A DNA stretch of 64,000 nt from Alphaproteobacteria bacterium (GTDB lineage: Bacteria > Pseudomonadota > Alphaproteobacteria > Rs-D84), in contig WRKW01000002.1 of the NCBI GenBank assembly GCA_009777955.1, positions 69,294-133,293 on the forward strand, written 5' to 3'. Under the pieces are notes generated by a model. It made no database searches, was not told the DNA's origin, and worked only from the letters and a program-made list of their open reading frames with translations. A program made the position numbers and the translations under genes. This document shows positions 1-8,031 of this stretch, piece after piece. Numbering within the stretch: position 1 is the stretch's first letter; each line of letters starts with the position of its first letter.

Positions 1-492
1 ATTTGAAAATAGATTTCTAACTTTATCCAGATACCTGTTGAATACATCCAAACTGTCAATTGGATGCGCAATTTGGGTCAATGGCGATGGATCGCCGCCC
101 GCATCGTGCAGTTGGCGCATAATTTGCCCCAGCTGTGTCAAAATGGTCGCTTTGGTATCCGTGTCATAAGAGTCATGCAATCCTTGCGAATATGTAACAC
201 CTGGCAACAAAGTCATCGCCACAATATGTGTGCCATTTTTTGCCGTTCTGTGAAATAATATTTTTGGAATTTGGATGTCCAGCTTGCCCTCTAAAAAATT
301 CAATATCCGTATCTCTTTTTCATTTGTACCAACGACTGTATCGCTGATTGGTGTTGGGATTTTGAAGACAACTTCATTGTTTGCAAGACATACACTGGCA
401 TACCATCCCTTGCCCAATAAAGAGAACGTCCGAATTTCAAATTCGGGGAATGTTTCACAAACAATATTTCTCAATTCGCTTAATTCTGGCAT
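1..492 (-). CDS. Aminoglycoside phosphotransferase-family protein (3' part beyond window)
   Basis: The reading frame runs open from an ATG at 492 to the window edge, giving 164 codons, so the C-terminal part is missing. An AAGGA ribosome-binding site sits about 7 nt upstream of the ATG. The N-terminal half looks like the APH/choline-kinase fold: a glycine-containing loop (LLGKGWYAS, about residues 21-29), a VFKIP stretch with the ATP-binding lysine, then EKEIRILNFL, and a QLGQIMRQLHDAG helix that normally precedes the catalytic loop. The catalytic HGD and DFD motifs would lie outside the window. Family members phosphorylate small hydroxylated molecules; the substrate cannot be read here and antibiotic resistance should not be assumed. 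An overlapping ATG at 500 is in another frame and was rejected. Confidence 0.8.
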   Translation of the reverse strand, partial: MPELSELRNIVCETFPEFEIRTFSLLGKGWYASVCLANNEVVFKIPTPISDTVVGTNEKEIRILNFLEGKLDIQIPKILFHRTAKNGTHIVAMTLLPGVTYSQGLHDSYDTDTKATILTQLGQIMRQLHDAGGDPSPLTQIAHPIDSLDVFNRYLDKVRNLFSN

Positions 493-719
493 TTTTTCAT
501 CCTTTTGTTGTCGAATATATAAACAGCAATATCGTCGCATAAATGCGATTGCTATAAACACCCATTAAATTATTTATGGAAATTACAGATATTGAATAGT
601 CAAAGCCCGGCGCATAGGCGTTCAAAGTCTGTTTCGATCTGAATTGTATCGTAATATAATTAAAAGTCAAATTAAAACGATAGATTCTAATTGTGCAGGC
701 ACAAGAAATTTTGAAATAG

Positions 720-748
720 TTGCAATTTGTTTCCCTGTTCTATACAAT
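720..748 (+). promoter_or_regulatory. Sigma70-type promoter for the GNAT gene
   Basis: TTGCAA at 720-725 and TACAAT at 743-748 are separated by 17 nt. The spacer ends in CCTGTTCTA, which is also found just before the -10 box of the promoter at 2080-2108, so the two promoters share sequence beyond the hexamers. Confidence 0.65.
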
Positions 749-772
749 AACCTAAGACGATGAGTCAATAAT

Positions 773-1255
773 ATGGAAAATAATAGATTGTATTTAAAGA
801 CCCCTGATAAAGACGAACTTTGGTATCGTATAAAGTTATTGGGCGATGCGGACACGATGTCTTTTAATCCGGGCGGATGTTATCACATCACACAAGAACA
901 AGCCGCAGAATGGTATGATCTTTGGATTGGTGTTCCTGGGAAATTTTACGCATATATCACGTTATCGGACGATAATACCTTTGTTGGTGAAGTAAATGTC
1001 CATTTTGATGCCGATACCGGTCTGCATATGGTCGGGATTATCATAGAAGAATCCCAAAAAGGGAAAGGATACGCCGAAGAAGCGTTAAGATTGCTCGCAA
1101 AATATGCATTCAATGAAATGAAACTGGATAAAATCGCAGACAAGTTTCCTGCAACAAGAATAGCCGCAGAAAAAATTTTTACAAAAGTCGGATTCGTTAG
1201 ACAAGGCGATGATTTATTAGTTTTAAAAAAGGCCGATTTTGAGACTGCGATTTGA
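773..1255 (+). CDS. GNAT-family N-acetyltransferase
   Basis: A 160-residue protein of typical size for a single GNAT domain. The acetyl-CoA pyrophosphate-binding motif A is visible as QKGKGYA at residues 95-101, preceded by the strand GLHMVGIIIEES and followed by the helix AEEALRLLAKYAF. The C-terminal FTKVGFVRQGD segment matches the last GNAT strand-loop, as in RimJ/RimL-like enzymes. It should transfer an acetyl group from acetyl-CoA to an amine, but the acceptor (protein N-terminus, small amine or antibiotic) is not predictable. The ATG at 773 is chosen because the earlier ATG at 760 hits a stop after three codons. No strong Shine-Dalgarno sequence is seen. It appears to be a stand-alone gene with its own promoter. 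Confidence 0.85.
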   Translation: MENNRLYLKTPDKDELWYRIKLLGDADTMSFNPGGCYHITQEQAAEWYDLWIGVPGKFYAYITLSDDNTFVGEVNVHFDADTGLHMVGIIIEESQKGKGYAEEALRLLAKYAFNEMKLDKIADKFPATRIAAEKIFTKVGFVRQGDDLLVLKKADFETAI

Positions 1256-1343
1256 GAATGGCTTATCAGGCGCGCGCACGCAATTTTGTGGTAAATAACT
1301 ATGATTGGCGAATTATAACGAATAAGTTATTGGAGAAGATATA

Positions 1344-1994
1344 ATGAAAGTTTTATTTATAAGGCATGGCGAGAGCATGTCACAGGTAAAGCAAATACAA
1401 GCCGGCGCACCGGATTACCTGAATGGTTTGATACAGAATGGAATAGACCAGATAAAATCGGCCGCAAAAAGTATCAGCAATAAGATTAATGCGGTTTATG
1501 CGTCGCCCCATAGGCGTACTGTTATCACGGCCCGGACACTTGTTGATGCGCAGGGCGGAAATATTGACATTATAATGGAAGAAAGATTACGTGAAATAAA
1601 TTATGGCTTTCATGTTGAAGATACGAAAAAACATCCTGAAATGATAGAAGTTTCCATGCGACAAATAGCCGGGGATTACGAGATAAGATTTGGTCGCACC
1701 GGTGAAAATAAACGCGAAATTGTGACTCGTTTTTTCAGTTTTTTGATAGATGTTTTTAATTCTCATAAAGAGAACGATGTTATTTTAGCCATATCGCATG
1801 GGCGCGCGATTTCAATATTAAATTATGAACTTGAATATATATCCGGTATTCAGAAAGAGCGTGGCGGGGGCACAAAGAACGCCAGTATAAAGGAAATAAA
1901 TCTTACCCCCGATAACGTTAAGAAGATGATAGAACACATAAATAGTCTGAATTCTAAAGAAATTGAAAAACGGCGGGGAATTCAACCAACGTGA
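1344..1994 (+). CDS. Histidine phosphatase (phosphoglycerate mutase-like) family protein
   Basis: A 216-residue protein with the branch-1 histidine phosphatase signature. RHGE at residues 7-10 carries the phospho-accepting His8; SPHRRT at 54-59 corresponds to the SxLxRAxxT helix; SHG at 151-153 holds the second catalytic histidine. Such proteins are phosphatases or mutases acting on small phosphorylated metabolites; the substrate is not evident. GGAGAA about 8 nt before the ATG supports the start. The last roughly 12 codons are unusual: nucleotides 1956-1987 are identical to 32 bases inside the GT2 gene (3867-3898) but read in another frame. The native C-terminus may therefore have been replaced by recombination with a glycosyltransferase gene fragment. 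Confidence 0.85.
   Translation: MKVLFIRHGESMSQVKQIQAGAPDYLNGLIQNGIDQIKSAAKSISNKINAVYASPHRRTVITARTLVDAQGGNIDIIMEERLREINYGFHVEDTKKHPEMIEVSMRQIAGDYEIRFGRTGENKREIVTRFFSFLIDVFNSHKENDVILAISHGRAISILNYELEYISGIQKERGGGTKNASIKEINLTPDNVKKMIEHINSLNSKEIEKRRGIQPT
1956..1987 (+). repeat. 32-bp exact repeat, copy 1 (partner 3867-3898)
   Basis: This 32-bp stretch is identical to 3867-3898 inside the GT2 gene, and similarity continues with scattered mismatches for about 10 more bases. In the GT2 gene it encodes the conserved NGGEFNPRE region. Here it is read in a different frame and ends the histidine phosphatase gene, so this copy is probably the remnant. Confidence 0.8.
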
Positions 1995-2023
1995 AATGTG
2001 GGGCAGTGTCACGCGAATGGGTT

Positions 2024-2050
2024 CCCCCCGCAGCCTTGGCATAAGGGGGC
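2024..2050. repeat. Short hairpin element, copy 1 (core AGCCTTGGC)
   Basis: A run of C, the loop GCAGCCTTGGCATAA and GGGGG form a hairpin, followed by CGAATG. A second copy at 45133-45160 keeps the AGCCTTGGC core but has a different, compensating stem (CCACCC with GGGTGG). A conserved loop with covarying stems suggests a small dispersed repeat family rather than coincidence. Confidence 0.5.
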
Positions 2051-2079
2051 GAATGCATTACGTATATATATCCCAAAGC

Positions 2080-2108
2080 TTGTAATTTTTTTACCTGTTC
2101 TATATAAT
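2080..2108 (+). promoter_or_regulatory. Sigma70-type promoter for the eight-cysteine protein gene
   Basis: TTGTAA at 2080-2085 and TATAAT at 2103-2108 have 17-nt spacing. The CCTGTTCTA spacer end matches the promoter at 720-748. Confidence 0.7.
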
Positions 2109-2130
2109 ATCCTGAAACGGAGGCTCAAAA

Positions 2131-2529
2131 ATGAAAAAACTTCTCATTTTTTTTGTAATTTTATTTATAGCTAAGGGTGCATATTGTTATCTTATAAAAG
2201 ATAATGAGATGGTTTCGTCAGAAGAAAGATCAGAAATTGATAATTCAAAATATATTAAAGACGGATGGACATTGTGTGAAACTGCGGATGACTGCCGATA
2301 TGCATACAAACCCCAATGCTGTGGCTGTAACAATGGCGGAGACCCGCATATAGGCATTATAAATAGAAAATACATTGATGAATTCAGGGCACAGTTTGAT
2401 AAGGAAACATGCGTAGATGAAACTGGTCTGCCGTATTTATGTTTGATGTCGTTTAATTGCAGAGAAACCGCATTAGCATGTATTGACGGAAAGTGTGCCC
2501 AGTTAGATAAACAACCGGATGTTGAATAA
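2131..2529 (+). CDS. Secreted eight-cysteine-cluster protein
   Basis: A 132-residue protein with a clear N-terminal signal sequence (MKKLLIFFVILFIAKGAYC). The mature part is cysteine-rich with the order C-x5-DC, QCCGC, C-x8-C, C-x5-C and GKC, resembling the eight-cysteine-cluster domain seen in small exported proteobacterial proteins. The cysteines are probably disulfide-bonded outside the cytoplasm. It could be a lipoprotein if the cysteine at the end of the signal is lipidated, but a canonical lipobox (LxGC) is not clear. GGAGG lies about 9 nt before the ATG. Function is unknown. Confidence 0.75.
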   Translation: MKKLLIFFVILFIAKGAYCYLIKDNEMVSSEERSEIDNSKYIKDGWTLCETADDCRYAYKPQCCGCNNGGDPHIGIINRKYIDEFRAQFDKETCVDETGLPYLCLMSFNCRETALACIDGKCAQLDKQPDVE

Positions 2530-2567
2530 TGATGTTTCGTTTTGATGGGTCATATAAAACATTCCGT

Positions 2568-2596
2568 TTGCAATTTTTATTCATAGTATTTATGAT
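2568..2596 (+). promoter_or_regulatory. Promoter of PAP2 gene, leaderless configuration
   Basis: TTGCAA at 2568-2573, a 17-nt spacer and TATGAT at 2591-2596; the ATG follows after only 6 nt and no Shine-Dalgarno is present. Transcription would start at or next to the start codon. Confidence 0.6.
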
Positions 2597-2602
2597 CGTG
2601 TA

Positions 2603-3175
2603 ATGAAAAAACTCCACATCTATCTATTTGTTGTATTTGCATTAATTGTCGGCAATGTATTTGCTGCAAATGAATACCGTGGTCACCCTGTTAATGACCG
2701 TATAACACGTCTTGGCGATATTGCCCAATTCGTCCCTGTTTTATCTGCGCTTGCGTATAGTTCATTTATACAAGACTGGCGGGGCGTTCAGCAATTGGGT
2801 TTAGCAACCGGGTCAACCATGGCAACAACCTATACGTTAAAATACACAATCCGCGAAGAACGGCCTTATGAACCAGAAGATAGCAAGGGACATACTTTTC
2901 CATCCGGGCATACCGCGTTCGCTTTTGCCGGTGCCGGGTATTGGCAGATGCGATATGGATGGTATGTCGGCGCACCTATGTATGCGGTTGCGGCATTTAC
3001 AGGATACAGTCGTAATCATGCACGTATGCATAATTGGACAGATATAGTGGTGGCATCAAGTATTGGTATAGGATTTAATTATCTATTTACAACAAAGTAT
3101 GTTCCGGAAAATACACGTATATCAGTATCTCCGACAGATGGTGGTGCCATGTTGCAATTTAATACTATGTTTTAG
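2603..3175 (+). CDS. PAP2-family membrane-associated phosphatase
   Basis: A 190-residue protein with all three signature motifs of type 2 phosphatidic acid phosphatases: K-x6-RP at residues 80-88, PSGH at 100-103 and SR-x5-H-x3-D at 136-147. The phosphatase active site is therefore complete. An N-terminal hydrophobic segment (residues 4-21, ending VFA-AN) acts as signal peptide or anchor, placing the active site on the periplasmic side. PAP2 enzymes remove phosphate from lipid phosphates such as undecaprenyl diphosphate, phosphatidic acid or LPS lipid A; which one applies here is unknown. The start is supported by the promoter spaced 6 nt before the ATG. Confidence 0.88.
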   Translation: MKKLHIYLFVVFALIVGNVFAANEYRGHPVNDRITRLGDIAQFVPVLSALAYSSFIQDWRGVQQLGLATGSTMATTYTLKYTIREERPYEPEDSKGHTFPSGHTAFAFAGAGYWQMRYGWYVGAPMYAVAAFTGYSRNHARMHNWTDIVVASSIGIGFNYLFTTKYVPENTRISVSPTDGGAMLQFNTMF

Positions 3176-3292
3176 TTTCCTGAATTTATATGCTGGAAAG
3201 TGCGTCTTTTTTGTATAAAGATTTTTCATAGATAAATCATGCCTTTATGGGAAAATTTATCTATCTAATATGGGTATGCCCCAAAACCATAC

Positions 3293-3321
3293 TTGATATT
3301 TTTTATACTGTACGCTATAAT
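3293..3321 (+). promoter_or_regulatory. Promoter of GT2 gene, leaderless configuration
   Basis: TTGATA at 3293-3298, exactly 17 nt, then TATAAT at 3316-3321. The ATG of the GT2 gene begins 7 nt after the -10 box, leaving no room for a ribosome-binding site. Confidence 0.75.
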
Positions 3322-3327
3322 CTCGAC

Positions 3328-4413
3328 ATGCAAACTATATCTTTATGTATGATAGTAAAAGACGAAGAAAAGGCAATCGGAAGATGCCTTGACTGTGTAA
3401 AAGATATTGTGGACGAGATAGTCATAATCGATACCGGAAGCACCGATAAAACCGTTGAGATAGTATCGAAATATACAGATAAAGTTTACCATTTCGAATG
3501 GATTGATGACTTTGCGGCTGCCCGTAATTTTTCATTTTCAAAAGCCACGAAAGACTACGTAATGTGGTTGGATGCGGACGATTGTCTGACGGAAGAAAAT
3601 CGGAAAAAGCTGTTGGAATTAAAACGAACTTTGAACCCGGAAATTGATACGGTAATGTGCGTCTATGACATTGCTTTTGACGCAAACGGCAAACCCACAT
3701 TTTCATATAACCGCGAAAGAATAATGAAAAGATGCGAATCCGCCGTCTGGCACGGGGCGGTGCACGAGTGCATAAATCCGTTTGGAAAGGTTATTACTTC
3801 CGACTTTGCCGTTCATCACAGGAAAGAAAAGCCCGGTGAGCCCGGGCGAAATTTGAGAATATACGAAAAGAAATTGAAAAACGGCGGGGAATTCAACCCA
3901 CGCGAAAGGTACTATTATAGCCGGGAACTTTACGAACATAAAAGATATAAGGAAGCAATCAATAATTTTAAAATATTTTTAAAAGATGGAAAGGGATGGG
4001 TGGAAGATAATATCTGTGCATGTCATCTTATAGGAGAAAGTTTCAAGGCTCTTTCCGATCCAGATTCGGCATTACAGGCATTTTTTTACAGTTTTATTTA
4101 CGATGATCCACGGCCGGAAATTTGTTGCTCTATAGCCCAGCATTTCTTTGACAAGAATAATATGCGACAGGCGGCATACTGGTACAGGGTAGCATTGGAA
4201 AATTCTGTAATCACAAGCAAGAGAGAACTTCATGGGTTTGTGCTTCGGGATTGTCACGGCTATATTCCGGCAATACAGCTTTGTGTGTGCTATGACCGCA
4301 TGGGGGATTATGAAAACTCTGTTAAATACAACGAAATGGCGGGAAGCTTCAAACCAAATGACCGGACGTATCTATATAATAAAAAATATTTTGAAAAGAA
4401 AAATAATGGTTAA
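3328..4413 (+). CDS. Glycosyltransferase family 2 with TPR-like C-terminus
   Basis: The frame is open from 3247, but the ATG at 3328 is chosen because the protein then begins directly with the GT2 core (MQTISLCMIVKDEE) and lies 7 nt after a near-consensus -10 box. The 361-residue protein has an N-terminal GT-A domain: DTGSTDKT around residues 35-42 for nucleotide binding, and DADD at 82-85 as the metal-binding DxD motif. After about residue 190 come helical repeats (NGGEFNPRERYYYSREL, then segments resembling tetratricopeptide repeats), as in the GT2-TPR proteins that modify peptides or surface glycans. It probably acts in the cytosol on a nucleotide-sugar donor; the acceptor is unknown. Its nucleotides 3867-3898 are duplicated at the end of the phosphatase gene upstream. 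Confidence 0.88.
   Translation: MQTISLCMIVKDEEKAIGRCLDCVKDIVDEIVIIDTGSTDKTVEIVSKYTDKVYHFEWIDDFAAARNFSFSKATKDYVMWLDADDCLTEENRKKLLELKRTLNPEIDTVMCVYDIAFDANGKPTFSYNRERIMKRCESAVWHGAVHECINPFGKVITSDFAVHHRKEKPGEPGRNLRIYEKKLKNGGEFNPRERYYYSRELYEHKRYKEAINNFKIFLKDGKGWVEDNICACHLIGESFKALSDPDSALQAFFYSFIYDDPRPEICCSIAQHFFDKNNMRQAAYWYRVALENSVITSKRELHGFVLRDCHGYIPAIQLCVCYDRMGDYENSVKYNEMAGSFKPNDRTYLYNKKYFEKKNNG
3867..3898 (+). repeat. 32-bp exact repeat, copy 2 (within GT2 gene)
   Basis: This is the likely original of the repeat at 1956-1987, because here it encodes the conserved GT2-TPR motif NGGEFNPRE in frame. Confidence 0.8.
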
Positions 4414-4440
4414 TTTATAAGTAGCGTGATACTGGCTTTG

Positions 4441-5607
4441 TTATTTTAAGGATTGATATACATATTCAACTGGCGATGGATACTTGCCAGTCATCATTGA
4501 TTCTACAAAATTGGCAACTTCGGGTCTGGATGCCAGCATCTTTTCAATAATCGCTTTTTGATATTCTGGATATGCCCTGTTTGGTGTCAATGCCCTATGG
4601 CAAGCCGGGCATAACTTCACCAGATTATCCAGAACGTCAACCGAATCAGAATCATTTGCATAAGCAATTACGTGATTTATTTCAAAGTAATATCTGTCAT
4701 TGCGGGGCATTTTGAACGAACGGTCATCAATCTTGTAGATGTCGTTACAACCGACACATATATCATCAAACGTTTCACGTGCAAATGATACAATCTTTTG
4801 ATTTCGGATTGCAAATTTGTTTTCTGGATCTTGTGCTATAATTTGTTTGCTAAATTCCAGGTCTTGACGCAAGATATTGATTTCGGATTCTGTAAGCCCT
4901 CGACCCAAAATAGATTGTTTATAGAATACTAAACGGTCTTCAAAACTGGTAAAATTGCGAACTTCGCCAAGATTTACAATTTGTGTCTGTAAAATATCAG
5001 ATTTGTATTCATTGATATTTCCATATCTAGATATGACATTATCATAGAACCATTTCAGATTGATTCTGATTTGTGTGTTTCGCTGACGCTCACCCGCAAC
5101 AAATTGTGGTTGTAGCTCACGAAAATTCAGATTCAATCTATTTAACAAATCATCAGACGATAAGAGTAATTTGAAAAAATTATCCAAATATTGCTGTGTC
5201 GGATTTTTCCAATCCACGGCATATAAATTACGATTGAAATCTACGCTTCCACGGAATATAAACAATGCTAGTGCAATTTCTGTGTCCAACGGATAATCGG
5301 CGGACAACTTATTTAATTTCGGTAATATAGACTTATACACTGCATCAAGAAATTGATCCAGAGTCCAGTTTTTATCATTTTCAATTTGTGCCGAAATAAC
5401 AGATGTGCTTTTAAGTTCGAAACTTAACCCGTATTTTTCAGATAATCCTTTGGCCGTTTTGGCGTGGCTATCAGATGGTAATTCCAAAAATTTGGAAGTA
5501 CGATAATCGGACACGATTTCAAAATTTCCGTTGCTGTCTTCGGCAGTATTAAAAAATGCAGCCAACAAAGCATCAAGTGGCATTTGCAGTAACGCATCAA
5601 TTGTCAT
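4441..5607 (-). CDS. Type II restriction endonuclease with HNH nuclease domain
   Basis: A 388-residue protein. The last third contains an HNH zinc-finger nuclease: CVGC at residues 284-287, the EINHV motif with His312, then an asparagine (DNLV, 328) and CPAC-H (333-337). The N-terminal 280 residues show no recognisable motif and probably hold target recognition. It is the last gene of a three-gene operon with two methyltransferases of different chemistry; its start overlaps the end of the amino-methyltransferase gene by 11 nt. One m5C plus one amino methyltransferase with an HNH nuclease is the arrangement described for type IIS systems with asymmetric sites such as MnlI or Eco31I-like enzymes, but the recognition site cannot be read from sequence alone. 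Confidence 0.85.
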   Translation of the reverse strand: MTIDALLQMPLDALLAAFFNTAEDSNGNFEIVSDYRTSKFLELPSDSHAKTAKGLSEKYGLSFELKSTSVISAQIENDKNWTLDQFLDAVYKSILPKLNKLSADYPLDTEIALALFIFRGSVDFNRNLYAVDWKNPTQQYLDNFFKLLLSSDDLLNRLNLNFRELQPQFVAGERQRNTQIRINLKWFYDNVISRYGNINEYKSDILQTQIVNLGEVRNFTSFEDRLVFYKQSILGRGLTESEINILRQDLEFSKQIIAQDPENKFAIRNQKIVSFARETFDDICVGCNDIYKIDDRSFKMPRNDRYYFEINHVIAYANDSDSVDVLDNLVKLCPACHRALTPNRAYPEYQKAIIEKMLASRPEVANFVESMMTGKYPSPVEYVYQSLK

Positions 5608-6337
5608 TCAGAATCCTTTTGCGTGCCATATTGTGATAATTATCATCCAATTCAATACCAATAAAGTGGCGGTTTTGTCTTATACATGCAATCCCCGTAC
5701 TGCCACTGCCCATAAATGGGTCAAGCACAACATTTTCTTTGTTGGTAAATATTTTTACCAATTCTTCCATCAAGAATATCGGTTTTTGTGTTGGATGCCC
5801 AAGACGTTCTTTTCCTGCGGGCGACGGACATTTTATTTCTGGGCGTAAATATCCCGCATTAATATTATTGAAAGTCCATTTCTTTTTGCCTTTGACACAC
5901 CATATAGCCAATTCATAATCCGAAGCAAACCTGCAATCCATATTGCGGGGCATAGGGTTTGGCTTTATCCAGCGGATCAGATCTTTTACAGAATAGCCTT
6001 TTTTTTCCAAATATTGTGCAATGTTGCCAATATTTAGAAAACTGTTGAATATAATTATATTTCCGCCGTCTTTTAATAACTTATCGGCGACATCTAACCA
6101 AGAATATAAATCAAAACCTTTGTCCCATTCTCCAAAATCAACCCCCTGGCGTTTTGCTGTTTTCATTGTGGAAAAATTATTTTCCTTTGAAATATTATAT
6201 GGCGGGTCAGTAATAATTGCATCGACTTTGACACCATCTTTTATCAATGCATTCATTGCAACAATACAATCATCGTGTAATAACCGCACAGAATTACGCT
6301 GGGGCAAGTCTAATGAAAGGCGTTTCTTTCTATTCAT
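5597..6337 (-). CDS. Beta-class DNA amino-methyltransferase of the RM operon
   Basis: A 246-residue protein. The catalytic motif DPPY (residues 44-47) precedes the AdoMet-binding motif FMGSGST (208-214), the order that defines beta-class methyltransferases; HPTQKP at 181-186 is also typical. DPPY favours N6-adenine methylation, though N4-cytosine cannot be excluded. It would protect one strand of the operon's recognition site, the m5C enzyme the other. Its start overlaps the end of the m5C gene by 8 nt and its end overlaps the nuclease start, so the three genes are translationally coupled. Confidence 0.9.
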   Translation of the reverse strand: MNRKKRLSLDLPQRNSVRLLHDDCIVAMNALIKDGVKVDAIITDPPYNISKENNFSTMKTAKRQGVDFGEWDKGFDLYSWLDVADKLLKDGGNIIIFNSFLNIGNIAQYLEKKGYSVKDLIRWIKPNPMPRNMDCRFASDYELAIWCVKGKKKWTFNNINAGYLRPEIKCPSPAGKERLGHPTQKPIFLMEELVKIFTNKENVVLDPFMGSGSTGIACIRQNRHFIGIELDDNYHNMARKRILNDN

Positions 6338-7397
6338 CTTCTGCTTTTAATATTTCGGTTGCAATCGCATTTGCCAGCCTTGGTGGCACAGCATTTCCAA
6401 TTTGTTTAATAACAGATGATTTATTTCCGTGAAATATAAAATTATCCGGGAATGATTGAATTCGTGCTGCTTCTCGCGGTGTAATAGACCGATTCAAAAA
6501 CGGGTGATTATTCTGACCATTGGACGGGGTATCAAATCTTGTGACGATTGTTGGCGATACTTTATTCTTTTCAAGACGACACCAAGTTCCCCCGAATGTC
6601 GATTTGGTCAGATGTTCTTTTGGTAAGAATTCTTTGCCTTTTTCTGGCGGGATCATCGCCAACCGTTGTATCGCAACATCAGAATGCTTGGTCGCAATAT
6701 GATTGTAAAGATTTTTGCTATTCTTGCGCAATTCGGTTTGATACTTGGATTCTGGTTTGTTTTTATATTTTGATAAAAATTCGCCTTCTCCTGATTCAAT
6801 ATATGCCAGATCTGAAATTGCATCCCATACAGAAACGATTTTGTTTTTCATATTCATTTTTGGAACTTTTGCATTTCCTTTTTTTGATCCGATAAATATC
6901 GCACGACGACGCATTTGCGGCACACCAAAATATCGGGCATCCAAAATATCGTAATCTACTTTATATCCTTGTTTTTCCGCTTCGTTTAAAATCAGATTCA
7001 GAAAGTATCCATCGGCTGTTCCCATAATTGCCGCGACGTTTTCAATAACAAAATATTTCGGATTAAAAAACTTTGTATATTTAAAAAACTCTTTAAACAA
7101 ATAGTTGCGCCCGTCGTCCCTGCCACGGCACGGTCCACGTGTGGAAAAACCCTGACATGGCGGACCGCCGACAATAATATCAATTTTTGTATTAAATTCT
7201 TTTGCGATTTTTTTTGGATCTAATTTACAAATGTCACCTATAAATACTTTTGTGTTCGGGTTATTTTTAGCAAATGAATCTGCAATGACCGGATCTAATT
7301 CAATTGCACCCACAATATTAAACTGCCCAGTCTGTTCAAAGCCTAGACTAAGACCACCAACCCCGGCAAAGAGTTCAAGTAGATTTAATTTTTTCAT
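6330..7397 (-). CDS. DNA (cytosine-5) methyltransferase, first gene of the RM operon
   Basis: A 355-residue protein from the ATG at 7397, chosen because the protein then starts at the conserved LLELFAG motif and AGGAA lies about 10 nt upstream; the frame extends upstream without homology. The motifs are FAGVGGLSLG (10-19, AdoMet binding), GPPCQGFS (78-85, catalytic Cys81), ENV (119-121), a QMRRR motif, and a C-terminal motif X containing QIGNAVPP. It methylates C5 of cytosine in the host recognition site. The promoter just upstream (7417-7446) has an inverted repeat over its spacer and -10 box, which suggests regulated expression of the operon. Confidence 0.93.
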   Translation of the reverse strand: MKKLNLLELFAGVGGLSLGFEQTGQFNIVGAIELDPVIADSFAKNNPNTKVFIGDICKLDPKKIAKEFNTKIDIIVGGPPCQGFSTRGPCRGRDDGRNYLFKEFFKYTKFFNPKYFVIENVAAIMGTADGYFLNLILNEAEKQGYKVDYDILDARYFGVPQMRRRAIFIGSKKGNAKVPKMNMKNKIVSVWDAISDLAYIESGEGEFLSKYKNKPESKYQTELRKNSKNLYNHIATKHSDVAIQRLAMIPPEKGKEFLPKEHLTKSTFGGTWCRLEKNKVSPTIVTRFDTPSNGQNNHPFLNRSITPREAARIQSFPDNFIFHGNKSSVIKQIGNAVPPRLANAIATEILKAEDE

Positions 7398-7416
7398 GGG
7401 TTCATTTCCTGATTTG

Positions 7417-7446
7417 ATTATACATAAAATCATGTATATCGGGCAA
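7417..7446 (-). promoter_or_regulatory. RM-operon promoter with inverted-repeat operator
   Basis: On the minus strand, TTGCCC (7446-7441), an 18-nt spacer and TATAAT (7422-7417). An inverted repeat ATACAT-n6-ATGTAT at 7420-7437 covers the spacer and part of the -10 box, a position where a bound repressor would block polymerase. Further upstream, near 7480-7520, an imperfect direct repeat (AGATT followed by a CTATA-rich tract) is also seen. Confidence 0.6.
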
Positions 7447-7561
7447 GAGTAAAAGTTACAGCGAAATCCGTTCGTCAATGTAACGTATGTATAGCAATCT
7501 TGTGTAGTGTATATATAGAAATCTGCCGCCCAGATACGGCTATACTAGAATAATGTCTATT

Positions 7562-7589
7562 AAAAAATGCGGCGATTGCCGCATTTTTT
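7562..7589 (-). terminator. Intrinsic terminator (symmetrical)
   Basis: A 12-bp perfect inverted repeat AAAAAATGCGGC / GCCGCATTTTTT with a GATT loop. The stop codon of the EF-hand gene lies inside its edge. The symmetry would stop transcription from either side. Confidence 0.85.
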
Positions 7590-8031
7590 ACTCGATTGTG
7601 AATATTGGGTGCTTGCATTTTTTGCAATCACATTTTTTATTCTTTTTTGTGCCTTTGTCGGCAAACTGAGTTTTTTTCCATTCTTTCAATTCAGCCTTTG
7701 TAATACATCCATCGTTATTAACATCTGCCCCCAGGATTTTCTGGGCCAGCATCGGGCGTTTGATTTTAGAAGTATCAAGACAACCGTTTGTGAACGACCA
7801 TCTCATGTGATGTTTCCAGCCGTGCTTTTGGGATACGCAGAATTTGCCAGCGGCAAAGCCCAATGCGAATACCACTATAAGCCACAAAATTTTCTTCAAT
7901 CCGCGGCCTTTTGCTTTGCACGCACAACCTGTGTCATGGCTGCAAGCGGTAGCAACTGGGGTTGCTATTGTTTTCGGTGCTGTTTTTTTGACAGCGGTTT
8001 TTGTTTTTTTTACGATTTTTTTTGTCGGCAT
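7588..8031 (-). CDS. Membrane-anchored EF-hand protein
   Basis: A 147-residue protein with a Lys/Ala-rich N-terminus (residues 3-25), one transmembrane segment (about 46-62, KKILWLIVVFALGFAAG) and one EF-hand loop at 103-114 (D103, N105, D107, G108, T111, E114), so calcium binding at a single site is likely. The tail is Lys/Cys-rich (CDCKKCK, 134-140). Cysteines also flank the membrane segment (C30, C36, C38). A strong AAGGAAGGA ribosome-binding site precedes the ATG. No enzymatic domain is seen; it could sense or buffer Ca2+, and a Ca2+-type P-ATPase is encoded 8 kb away, but a link is only a guess. Confidence 0.75.
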   Translation of the reverse strand: MPTKKIVKKTKTAVKKTAPKTIATPVATACSHDTGCACKAKGRGLKKILWLIVVFALGFAAGKFCVSQKHGWKHHMRWSFTNGCLDTSKIKRPMLAQKILGADVNNDGCITKAELKEWKKTQFADKGTKKNKKCDCKKCKHPIFTIE

